Assembly (NCBI GenBank): GCA_938020565.1
Contig: CALIHP010000042.1
Coordinates: 1-64,000 of the forward strand
Source: an uncultured Anaerolineaceae bacterium
GTDB lineage: Bacteria; Chloroflexota; Anaerolineae; Anaerolineales; Anaerolineaceae
Direction: 5' to 3'
Length of the DNA: 64,000 nucleotides
Shown: in pieces, positions 43,620 through 51,547 of the stretch
How positions within the stretch are numbered: the stretch's first letter is position 1
How the letters are laid out: each line of letters opens with the position of its first letter
Program-made: the position numbers and the translations under genes
Notes under the pieces: generated by a model
The model's database searches: none
Seen by the model: the letters and a program-made list of their open reading frames with translations, nothing else
Told to the model about the DNA's origin: nothing

Positions 43620-44534
43620 ATGAAAAAGATTACGGTAAAAATTGACGGAATGTCCTGCGGCATGTGCGAAAGCTATATCAACGACGTCATCCGGCGCGCT
43701 TTTAAAGTTCGGAAAGTAACCTCCTCCCGCGCGAGGGGCGAAACGGTAATCCTGACGGAAAATGAAATTACGGAAGAGGAGCTCCGGAAAGCCCTGGCCC
43801 CGACCGGTTACACGTTCGTTGGCTATCGCTCCGAAGCGGTCGAAAAAGGCGGTCAAAAAAACCGGATTCGCGCCGCATACGAAAAGACCGGCGGCGACCA
43901 CGATTTCTACGACGGAATGATAACCTGTTCAACAATTCCCGGAAAAATTGTCTGCCGTCTGGTCTGGGCGATGGGGGAAGAGGAGAGCCGGAAATATATC
44001 GACCTCTCGCTCTCCGCGATTCCCGGCGATTTTCAGGGTAAGCTGCTGGAAATTCCAGTGGGGACGGGCGTATTAACCATGCCGCTGTACCGTAAGCTCA
44101 GCAGCGCGGAAATTACCTGCATGGATGATTCGCCGGATATGATCGTCCGCGCTGAACGCCGCGCGAACGCGATGCAGCTCTCAAACGTTTCGTTCCGGCA
44201 GGGCGACGTCGGCGCGCTCCCGTTCGAAAATGAAAGCTTCGATATCGTGCTGTCGCAGAACGGATTTCATGCGTTCCCGGACAAAGAAGCAGCCTGGAAA
44301 GAAACGTACCGCGTCCTGAAACCCGGCGGAACGTTCTGCGGCTGTTTTTACGTGAAGGGCGAAGTCTCCCGAACCGATCGCCTGATCAACCGGTTTTACG
44401 TTAAAAAAGGCTACTTCAGCCCACCGTTCGAAACGATGGAGAGCCTGAATACGCGGCTGAACTCGCTCTACGCGGAAACGAAGCTCGGTTCCGTCAAGTC
44501 GATCGCGTACTTCTCCTGCGTTAAAAAACGCTGA
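43620..44534 (+). CDS. HMA metal-binding domain fused to a class I SAM methyltransferase
   Basis: 304 residues. Residues 1-68 are a heavy-metal-associated domain with GMSC13-GMC16 in the first loop and the usual beta-alpha-beta layout. Residues about 85-304 are a UbiE-like methyltransferase: LLEIPVGTGVLTMPLY (SAM loop; usual D/E-x-G-x-G-x-G partly changed to IPVGTG), CMDDSPDMIVRAERRA, RQGDVGALPFENESFDIVLS and TYRVLKPGGTF. The fusion suggests methylation that depends on, or is delivered to, a thiol-bound metal or metal cofactor. First gene of a five-gene operon; AAGGAAGAAGATTGGA lies before ATG 43620. Confidence 0.82.
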   Translation: MKKITVKIDGMSCGMCESYINDVIRRAFKVRKVTSSRARGETVILTENEITEEELRKALAPTGYTFVGYRSEAVEKGGQKNRIRAAYEKTGGDHDFYDGMITCSTIPGKIVCRLVWAMGEEESRKYIDLSLSAIPGDFQGKLLEIPVGTGVLTMPLYRKLSSAEITCMDDSPDMIVRAERRANAMQLSNVSFRQGDVGALPFENESFDIVLSQNGFHAFPDKEAAWKETYRVLKPGGTFCGCFYVKGEVSRTDRLINRFYVKKGYFSPPFETMESLNTRLNSLYAETKLGSVKSIAYFSCVKKR

Positions 44535-44552
44535 GCCGGGTGGGAACAGCGA

Positions 44553-46304
44553 ATGATCAACAAACGGCTGATCGGAATTGTCCCGGAAAGTATGAAATTC
44601 ATCATCGGCAATGTCGCTTATCAATGGTGTTCATTGGCGGCAAATATTGCGCTGATGACCGCGCTGGCAAACCTGCTGGCCGGACTGGCGGACGGAAGCG
44701 CGGATAAAAGCCTGTTCGGGATTACGCTTATCGGCGCCGCTGCCGCCGTCGCGATGAAATATACCTGCGCAATCCAGTCCTCACGGCTAAGCTTCCTCTC
44801 GTCGAAGAAGGTCAGGAAAACGATTCGCGGTCTGATTTACGAAAAACTGCTCCGATTAGGGAGCGACTATAAAGAGCGGACGAAAACGTCCGAAATTGTG
44901 CAGCTTGCCGTTGAAGGCGTCGAGCAGTTAGAAACGTACTTCGGCGCGTACCTTCCGCAATTTTTCTACGCGATGGCAGCGCCGCTGACGCTCTTCGCCG
45001 TCACCGCTTTCATCAACCTCCCTTCCGCGATTATCCTTTTCGTCTGCGTCCCGCTGATCCCGATCGCGATCGCGGCCGTCCAGGCCTGGGCAAAAAAACT
45101 CCTCTCGAAATACTGGGGACAGTACACAGCGCTCGGCGATGTCTTCCTCGAAAACCTCCAGGGACTGACGACGCTCAAGATTTATCAGGCAGACGAATTT
45201 AAAAACGCCGAGATGAACGAAGAGGCGGAAAAATTCCGTAAAATCACGATGAAGGTCCTCGTCATGCAGCTCAACTCGATCACGATCATGGATCTCGTCG
45301 CCTACGGCGGCGCGGCGCTCGGGATTATCCTGGCGACGACGCAGTACGCCGCCGGGAACGTCTCGCTTGCCGGCTGCCTGCTGATCCTGTTGCTGTCCGC
45401 CGATTTCTTTATCCCCATGCGCCAGCTCGGCTCCTTCTTCCATATCGCGATGAACGGAATGGCCGCCAGCGGAAAAATATTCGCTCTTATCGACCTGGAC
45501 GAACCGGCGAAGGGGACGATTCGCGAAATTCCTGAAGACAGCGGGATCGTCGTTTCTGACTTGAACTTCTCCTACGAAACGGATCGGGAAATCCTGCGCG
45601 ACGTCGCGATGCGTTTCCCCTCCGGAAGCTTCAGCGCGATTGTCGGCGAATCCGGCTGCGGAAAGTCGACGGTCGCCGCGATCCTGATGGGAAGAAAAAA
45701 GAACTATACAGGAACGGTAACGATCGGCGGCGAAGACCTGAAGCGAATCGACGAGGCCGAGCTGAACCGCAGGATCACATACGTCAGCCATAACGCCTAT
45801 CTTTTTAAAGGAACGGTGCGCGATAATTTACGAATGGGACGCCCGGACGCGACCGACGACGAATGCTGGGGTGCGCTCGCGGAGGTCCATCTGGCCGATT
45901 TCCTTAAATCTGAAAACGGGCTGGACACGGCGCTGACCGAGAAAGCGTCGAACTTCTCCGGCGGCCAGTGTCAGCGTCTGGCGCTGGCGCGGGCGCTGCT
46001 GCATGACAGCCCGATTTATATTTTCGACGAAGCAACGTCGAATATCGACGTCGATAGCGAAAGCGCAATCCTCGAAAAAATATACGCGCTGGCGAAAACG
46101 AAGACGGTTATCCTGATATCGCATCGATTATCCGCCGTCGTTCCCGCGGACCGGATTTACGTCATGGACCGCGGCAGCGTCGCAGAGGCAGGAACGCATC
46201 CACAGCTTCTCAGCCATCACGGCCTGTATCAGAAGCTCTGGACAACGCAGCTGGAGCTCGAACGACTCGGGCTCCAGGAAGACGCACGGAGGGAAACGCA
46301 TTGA
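44553..46304 (+). CDS. CydD-like ABC transporter ATP-binding/permease protein
   Basis: 583 residues. N-terminal six-helix domain; the segment LYFGAYLPQFFYAMAAPL-like ETYFGAYLPQFFYAM and WGQYTALGDVFLENLQGLTTLKIYQAD are characteristic of CydD. ATPase domain: GESGCGKST, signature FSGGQCQRLALARALL, Walker B IYIFDEATSNID and SHRLSAV. CydDC in E. coli exports cysteine/glutathione and binds heme for cytochrome bd assembly. No cydAB genes are here; the linkage to an HMA-methyltransferase suggests another use, such as export of a thiol, heme or metal complex. GGTGGGAACAG precedes ATG 44553. Confidence 0.85.
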   Translation: MINKRLIGIVPESMKFIIGNVAYQWCSLAANIALMTALANLLAGLADGSADKSLFGITLIGAAAAVAMKYTCAIQSSRLSFLSSKKVRKTIRGLIYEKLLRLGSDYKERTKTSEIVQLAVEGVEQLETYFGAYLPQFFYAMAAPLTLFAVTAFINLPSAIILFVCVPLIPIAIAAVQAWAKKLLSKYWGQYTALGDVFLENLQGLTTLKIYQADEFKNAEMNEEAEKFRKITMKVLVMQLNSITIMDLVAYGGAALGIILATTQYAAGNVSLAGCLLILLLSADFFIPMRQLGSFFHIAMNGMAASGKIFALIDLDEPAKGTIREIPEDSGIVVSDLNFSYETDREILRDVAMRFPSGSFSAIVGESGCGKSTVAAILMGRKKNYTGTVTIGGEDLKRIDEAELNRRITYVSHNAYLFKGTVRDNLRMGRPDATDDECWGALAEVHLADFLKSENGLDTALTEKASNFSGGQCQRLALARALLHDSPIYIFDEATSNIDVDSESAILEKIYALAKTKTVILISHRLSAVVPADRIYVMDRGSVAEAGTHPQLLSHHGLYQKLWTTQLELERLGLQEDARRETH

Positions 46305-47971
46305 ACCAGAATAAAACGCAGCTCAGCCGCCGAGGCGGCCTCGCCGTCATGGCGCGGCTGGTCGGACTGGTCAAACCGCTTTCAGGTTATATGGCGCTGG
46401 CGATCCTGATGGGATGGCTGGGGCATCTTTGCGCCGCGATGATTACCGTTTTCGGCGCGATGATCATCCTGAGAATAGCCTCCGGTTCGCCGACGCCGCT
46501 TTTTCTTACGGCGATCGTTGTTTTCGCCGTCCTTCGGGCCGGGCTCCGATACGGGGAACAGGCCTGCAACCACTTTATCGCGTTCAAGCTGCTGGCGCTG
46601 ATCCGCGATCAGGTCTTCCGCGCCCTCCGGCGGCTCAGTCCGGCAAAGTTGGACGGGCGGGATAAAGGCGACCTGATCGCGGTTATAACGTCGGATATCG
46701 AGCTCCTCGAGGTCTTCTATGCGCATACGATTTCTCCGGCGGCCATCTGGCTGCTGTTTACCATAACGATGACCTTTTTTATCGGCAGATTTCATGCGTT
46801 CCTGGGCCTTCTGGCGCTGGCCGCTTATCTGACCGTCGGGCTCGCAGTTCCGATCGCCGCTTCGAATCGGAGCGGGAACGACGGGATGAAATTCCGCGCA
46901 AAAGCCGGCGAACTGAGCGCCTTTGTGCTCGACAGCCTGCGCGGTCTTCCCGAAACGATTCAATACGGGCAGGGCGCATCCCGCAAAGCGGCGATCGATC
47001 AGAAATCCGATGCGTTGTCGGACGACGAAGCGCGGATGAAAAAAATCGCAGCGATAAATCAGGCGGAAGCGCAGCTGATCATCCTGTGCTTCGATTTACT
47101 GATGCTCTTTGCGGCTGCCGTCCTCTTCCGACGCGGAAGCGTTGATTTCAGCGGCGTCCTCATCCCGACGGTCGCGCTGTTCGCGTCGTTCGGGCCTTCG
47201 ATCGCGCTCGCCGGACTCGGAACCACGCTTCAGAATACCTTTGCGGCTGGGAACCGCGTTCTCGACGTTCTGGACGAAGAACCGCTGATTCAGGAAATTA
47301 ACGGCAACCCACCCGTGAGCTTCCGCGGTGCCGCCGCTGAAAACGTATCGTTTTCTTACGCGGAAGAAGAAATCCTGAAGAACGTTTCGGTCGAAATCCC
47401 TTCCGGATCGATTATCGGAATTACCGGACGAAGCGGGAGCGGAAAATCGACGCTGCTGAAGCTCTTCATGCGCTTTCGCGACCCGGATTCGGGAACGGTT
47501 AAAATCTCGGACAGACCCGTCAACCGGATCGATACGGCGAACCTGCGCGAAATCGAAAGCTTCGTCACGCAGGAAACCCACCTTTTCCACGACAGTATCC
47601 GAAACAACCTTCGCATTGCGAAATTGGACGCAAGCGACGCCGAAATCGAAGCTGCCTGCCGGATGGCCTCCGTACATGACTTCATCCTGACACTCCCGAA
47701 GGGGTACGATACGCCCGTCGGCGAACTCGGCGATACGTTATCCGGCGGCGAACGCCAGCGGCTCGGATTAGCCCGCGCTTTTCTGCATGACGCGCCTTTT
47801 CTCCTCCTGGACGAGCCGACCAGCAACCTTGACAGCCTCAACGAAGCCGTCATCCTGAAATCGCTCCAGTCGGAACGCACCGGGAAAACGATCGCTCTCG
47901 TATCGCACCGGCAATCGACGGTGCGAATCGCTGATCATGTCGTTTCCGTCGACCATGGGAGACTCAGTTAG
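46301..47971 (+). CDS. CydC-like ABC transporter ATP-binding/permease protein
   Basis: 556 residues from TTG 46301, overlapping the previous stop (TTGA) and with GGAGG 8 bases upstream. Transmembrane domain with RLSPAKLDGRDKGDLIAVIT and EVFYAHTISPAAIWLL, typical of CydC; ATPase domain GRSGSGKST, signature LSGGERQRLGLARAFL, Walker B LLLDEPTSNLD and VSHRQST. It pairs with the preceding protein as a heterodimeric exporter. Three bases separate it from the next gene. Confidence 0.85.
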   Translation: MNQNKTQLSRRGGLAVMARLVGLVKPLSGYMALAILMGWLGHLCAAMITVFGAMIILRIASGSPTPLFLTAIVVFAVLRAGLRYGEQACNHFIAFKLLALIRDQVFRALRRLSPAKLDGRDKGDLIAVITSDIELLEVFYAHTISPAAIWLLFTITMTFFIGRFHAFLGLLALAAYLTVGLAVPIAASNRSGNDGMKFRAKAGELSAFVLDSLRGLPETIQYGQGASRKAAIDQKSDALSDDEARMKKIAAINQAEAQLIILCFDLLMLFAAAVLFRRGSVDFSGVLIPTVALFASFGPSIALAGLGTTLQNTFAAGNRVLDVLDEEPLIQEINGNPPVSFRGAAAENVSFSYAEEEILKNVSVEIPSGSIIGITGRSGSGKSTLLKLFMRFRDPDSGTVKISDRPVNRIDTANLREIESFVTQETHLFHDSIRNNLRIAKLDASDAEIEAACRMASVHDFILTLPKGYDTPVGELGDTLSGGERQRLGLARAFLHDAPFLLLDEPTSNLDSLNEAVILKSLQSERTGKTIALVSHRQSTVRIADHVVSVDHGRLS

Positions 47972-47974
47972 AAA

Positions 47975-48325
47975 ATGGGGGAGCCCGCTTCGATCGCCGA
48001 AAAACGCGCGTTTGAACAGGAAATCGTCTCGCGCATGATTAAAATTTATTGCCATAAAATGCATGGGACGAAGACCAGTTTATGCGCCGAATGCGCAGAG
48101 CTGGAGACCTACGCAAAGTCGCGATCGGAACGCTGCCCGTTTATTGAGACGAAAACATTCTGTTCGAATTGCAAGGCGCCTTGTTATAAACCAGCCATGC
48201 GTGAAAAAATCCGGATCGTCATGCGTACCGCCGGACCCTGGATGATTTTCTATGATCCGAAAGCGACGCTGCGTCACCTTATCGAATCTATCAAAGAAAA
48301 AAGGAATCTGAGAAACGCTCCATGA
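47975..48325 (+). CDS. YgbA/nitrous oxide-stimulated promoter family protein
   Basis: 116 residues with seven cysteines. The pattern IYCHKMHGTKTSLCAECAEL, RCPFIETKTFCSNCKAPCYKP, MREKIRIVMRTAGPWMIFYD matches the YgbA_NO family through its whole length. The Cys spacing (C..C...C, C..C...C) suggests a bound metal or Fe-S cluster. In enterobacteria ygbA is induced by NO through NsrR and helps recovery from nitrosative stress. It lies between the exporter and a DUF454 gene, overlapping the latter by 4 bases. Confidence 0.85.
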   Translation: MGEPASIAEKRAFEQEIVSRMIKIYCHKMHGTKTSLCAECAELETYAKSRSERCPFIETKTFCSNCKAPCYKPAMREKIRIVMRTAGPWMIFYDPKATLRHLIESIKEKRNLRNAP

Positions 48326-48735
48326 ACCTGAAACGAACGATTTATCTGGTCCTCGGATTTATCTGCTTAGGCGCCGGCTGTGTCGGCGTCGTGCTGCCGC
48401 TCCTGCCGTCCTTCCCGTTTTTCGTCGGGACCGCCTTTTTCTTCGCGAAATCGTCGGACAGGCTGCACCGCTGGTTCCGAGGGACTTCCCTGTACAAAGA
48501 ACATCTTGAACCCTTCCTGAATAAAAAAGGCATGACCGTTCAAACGAAAATCCGCATAATCGTCATGGTCACGATCCTGATGACGTTCGGGTTTATCATG
48601 ATGAAAAACGTGCCGATCGGCAGGATCATTCTCGCGGCCGTCTGGCTCGGGCATATCGTATACTTCGTTTTCGGCGTCAGGAAATTCGAAAAGGATCCGG
48701 TCCCGGAAATCCCCCGTTCCCAGCCCGAAACGTAA
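48322..48735 (+). CDS. YbaN/DUF454 family inner membrane protein
   Basis: 137 residues and three to four hydrophobic segments. LGFICLGAGCVGVVLPLLPSFPFF followed by AFFFAKSSDRLHRWF and YKEHLEPFLNKKGM is the DUF454 signature (LG.....G..GvvLP.LPt.pF...aa..f.rsS.r...wl). Function is unknown; family members often occur near heme or iron genes. The ATG overlaps the YgbA-type stop (ATGA). It is the last gene of the operon that starts at 43620. Confidence 0.85.
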   Translation: MNLKRTIYLVLGFICLGAGCVGVVLPLLPSFPFFVGTAFFFAKSSDRLHRWFRGTSLYKEHLEPFLNKKGMTVQTKIRIIVMVTILMTFGFIMMKNVPIGRIILAAVWLGHIVYFVFGVRKFEKDPVPEIPRSQPET

Positions 48736-48847
48736 AGGCTCCGAACGTCTTACGGCCCGCCGCGGTCCGAAACGTCTTTTTCTGATTATAATTTTCCCGG
48801 GAATGATTTTTTTCAGCTGCTGAAACGGTTGATTAAGGAGAGACGGC

Positions 48848-49390
48848 GTGGCGAGCATTTCGGAACGATTGAATCGCGCCCTGCGGTACGGGTATCAGGA
48901 ATATTTTGGCGAAAGCGAGCTGATCCGGTTTCAGCGCCTGACCCCTGTCGGCGGGGAAAAATCAGATCTGATTCAAATCGCCTCCCACCTGCTGTCCTTC
49001 GTGTCGCTTCCGGAGGCCGAAGGTGCGGGGATCGCGATCGGAAGGTTCGCGTTTCCGAGAATCAGGACCGAATTTAACGATATGCTCCGCTTTTCGGAAG
49101 CGCGTTTCCGAATTCTTACGCCCGCTGAGCGCGTCCGAAGCGGGATAAGCCGTCTTATCGACGACGTTTTTTGTCCCGGGGGCTTCCCTGTTCTGCGCGC
49201 CGAGACGGCGGAGGCGTTCGAATTCGAGCCTCAGGCCAATTCGACGGATCCCTCGGATCATGTCGCCGCCGCGCTGCTCTGCGGCGTCCTGCTGGAAAGC
49301 TGCGCTGAGCTGACCGGTGGGAAAATGGTTCGCTGCGAATGGATAGAACGGAACGGTTTTCGACTGTTCTTTGATCCATTAAATCATTAG
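48848..49390 (+). CDS. Protein of unknown function (possible V4R-like domain)
   Basis: 180 residues from GTG 48848 with AAGGAGA 5 bases upstream. Mostly helical, no signal peptide. The end, ALLCGVLLESCAELTGGKMVRCEWIERNGFRLFFDP, loosely resembles the 4-vinyl-reductase (V4R) small-molecule-binding domain, where a helix is followed by a C...G...C.F strand pair; only the first Cys-like position is kept, so this is weak. It may be cotranscribed with the binding-protein gene 21 bases downstream. Confidence 0.6.
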   Translation: MASISERLNRALRYGYQEYFGESELIRFQRLTPVGGEKSDLIQIASHLLSFVSLPEAEGAGIAIGRFAFPRIRTEFNDMLRFSEARFRILTPAERVRSGISRLIDDVFCPGGFPVLRAETAEAFEFEPQANSTDPSDHVAAALLCGVLLESCAELTGGKMVRCEWIERNGFRLFFDPLNH

Positions 49391-49411
49391 TATTCAGGAG
49401 TCTGTAAAGGA

Positions 49412-50458
49412 ATGCTGCAAAAAGTTTTAGCCGTGATTTTAGTGATCGCCTGCCTGACCGTTTCGTCCGTTTTCGCGGATGATGCGACGCTCGATGTCCT
49501 GGTTTACGATTCATACGCCGTAAGCGAAGACCTCGTCGCCGCCTTCGAATCCGCGAATCAGGTCAGGCTGCAATTTATTGAAGCCGGAGACGGGACCGAA
49601 CTCCTCAACCGCGCTATTTTAACCAAAGACGCGCCCTTAGCCGACGTCATCCTCGGAATCAACAGTGTCCTCGTCGCGCGAGCGCTTGAAAACGACCTTC
49701 TTGAACCGTACGCCGCGCCGGCGCTGGATTCGATCGACGACAAATTCAAAGTCGACGCCGAAAATCGCGCGCTCCCGTTCGATCATGCCGGGATCTGCCT
49801 GAATTACGATACCGCTTATTTCGAAACGAACGGGTTGGACGTTCCCGCTTCGCTCGAAGAGCTTGCCGATCCGAAATATAAAGGCATGCTGGCGATCGAG
49901 AGTCCGGTTTCTTCAACGCCCGGGCTCGCGTTCATGCTGCTGACCGTCGACGTTTTCGGCGAAAACGGCTTCCTCGACTATTGGAAATTGCTGGTCGAGA
50001 ACGGCGCCGAAATCGTTCCGGACTGGTCGACCGCCTATTATACGAACTTTACCGCCGGCGGCGGCGACGGGCATCAGCCAATGGTCGTTTCATACGACGC
50101 CAGTCCTGCGGCCGCGCCGTTTTACGCGGAAGAACCAATGGAAAAAGCGCCGACCGCCGCGATTATCGCCGATAAAACCTGTTTCAATATGATTGAATAC
50201 ATCGGTATTCTTAAAGGCACGGATCAAATCGATCTGGCGCAAAAATTCGTTGACGCTGTCCTGAGTCCCGAATGGCAGTCGGACTTGCCGGGCCAGATGT
50301 TCGTGTACCCGGTTAACAGCGAAGCGACGGTTCCGGAACTGTTCGAAACGTTCGCGCCGGCCCCGAGGAATCCGGTCATGATGGATCCGGCACTTGTCGC
50401 CGCCAGCTTCGAAAAATGGCTCCAGCTATGGAGCGGTTCGGTTCAGCTGAACCCATAG
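49412..50458 (+). CDS. Thiamine-type ABC transporter substrate-binding protein (TbpA-like)
   Basis: 348 residues. Signal peptide residues 1-22 (cleavage near VFADD). The mature part follows the TbpA order: LDVLVYDSYAV, FIEAGDGTELLNRAI, ADVILGINSVLVARALENDLLEPY, LPFDHAGICLNYD, WSTAYYTNFTAGGGDGHQPMVVSYDASPA. Thiamine, or another small nitrogen compound, is the probable ligand. No permease or ATPase gene is adjacent and no TPP riboswitch fits in the 21-base gap upstream, so it must use components encoded elsewhere. CAGGAG and AAAGGA precede the ATG. Confidence 0.82.
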   Translation: MLQKVLAVILVIACLTVSSVFADDATLDVLVYDSYAVSEDLVAAFESANQVRLQFIEAGDGTELLNRAILTKDAPLADVILGINSVLVARALENDLLEPYAAPALDSIDDKFKVDAENRALPFDHAGICLNYDTAYFETNGLDVPASLEELADPKYKGMLAIESPVSSTPGLAFMLLTVDVFGENGFLDYWKLLVENGAEIVPDWSTAYYTNFTAGGGDGHQPMVVSYDASPAAAPFYAEEPMEKAPTAAIIADKTCFNMIEYIGILKGTDQIDLAQKFVDAVLSPEWQSDLPGQMFVYPVNSEATVPELFETFAPAPRNPVMMDPALVAASFEKWLQLWSGSVQLNP

Positions 50459-50505
50459 GCCAATGAATTGAAACTGAATTAAGAGAGGTAAGGAAACCTG
50501 TTATC

Positions 50506-51459
50506 ATGTCTATCGTCTGTTCCGGCTCTGTCGCCTACGACTATCTAATGCGCTTTCCCGGTCGCTTCAAAGATCATATCCTTCCGGAGCATCTGGCAAA
50601 TGTCAGTCTGTCGTTTCTCGTGGACGACATGACCAAGCTTCGCGGCGGCATCGCCCCGAATATCAGTTACTCGTTTGCGCTCCTGGGCCAGAAGCCAATC
50701 CTGTTCGCCGCGGTCGGCGAAGACTTCGCCGACTATCGGCAATGGCTGACAGAGCATGGCGTCGACTGCGCGTTCGCTCGCGTTATTCCGGGAAAATACA
50801 CCGCCAGCTTCTTCGCCAATACCGACCTCTCGAACGCCCAGATCGCGTCGTTCTACTCTGGCGCGATGGCCAATTCCGGGGATATCAAGCTTTCGGAGCT
50901 GGATCCGGCGGACGTCGAGCTGTTTATTATTTCCCCGTCCGACCCTGTCGCCATGATAGGCTACGCGAAACAGGCTAAGGAGCTGGGAATCCCTTACGCT
51001 TTCGACCCATCGCAGCAAATCATCCGCATGAATAAAGAGCAGCTGCGCGAAGGAATTGTCGGCGCGAAATTCCTTTTCTGCAACGAGTATGAGTTTGAAC
51101 TGCTCAAAAAGCATAGCGAATGGAGCGAGGCAGAAATCCTGAGCCAGACCGAAATTACGGTGATTACGCTCGGGGAAGAAGGATCGCGGATTATCGCGAA
51201 CGGAACCGAGTTCCTCGCGCCGATTTACCCTGCGGAGAGGATCGCTGATCCGACCGGGGTCGGGGACGCCTACCGCTCCGGATTCCTGACCGGCTACTAT
51301 AAGGGGTTCCCGCTCGAAATCTGCGGAAAGATGGGCGCGCTCGTCTCGACCTATGTCCTGGAGCAGGTCGGCACGCAGACGCATTCGTTCACAATTGATG
51401 AATTCAAGACGCGTTTCCGGGAGCGCTGGGACGATCAGGGCGCGCTGGACGCGCTGTAA
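50506..51459 (+). CDS. PfkB family carbohydrate/adenosine kinase
   Basis: 317 residues. Ribokinase fold: GSVAYDYLMRFPGRF at the start, GGIAPNISYSFALLGQKPILFAAVGEDF, and the anion-hole/catalytic motif DPTGVGDAYRSGFLTGYY with the base Asp. The small lid differs from true ribokinase and resembles the adenosine kinases annotated in Chloroflexota; the substrate is inferred only. GAGAGGTAAGG precedes ATG 50506 and a terminator follows. Confidence 0.85.
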   Translation: MSIVCSGSVAYDYLMRFPGRFKDHILPEHLANVSLSFLVDDMTKLRGGIAPNISYSFALLGQKPILFAAVGEDFADYRQWLTEHGVDCAFARVIPGKYTASFFANTDLSNAQIASFYSGAMANSGDIKLSELDPADVELFIISPSDPVAMIGYAKQAKELGIPYAFDPSQQIIRMNKEQLREGIVGAKFLFCNEYEFELLKKHSEWSEAEILSQTEITVITLGEEGSRIIANGTEFLAPIYPAERIADPTGVGDAYRSGFLTGYYKGFPLEICGKMGALVSTYVLEQVGTQTHSFTIDEFKTRFRERWDDQGALDAL

Positions 51460-51470
51460 GAAGTTAAGTT

Positions 51471-51501
51471 AAAGCGGCCCCCGTTCGTAGGGGCCACTTT
51501 T
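51471..51501 (+). terminator. Rho-independent terminator after the PfkB kinase
   Basis: AAAG-C-GGCCCC pairs with GGGGCC-A-CTTT around an 8-base loop, with one mismatch and a short T tail; it lies 11 bases after the stop codon. Confidence 0.75.
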
Positions 51502-51547
51502 CTGTATGGCATGTTGACGGCGCATGAGGGCAGGTAGTACACCGCCA

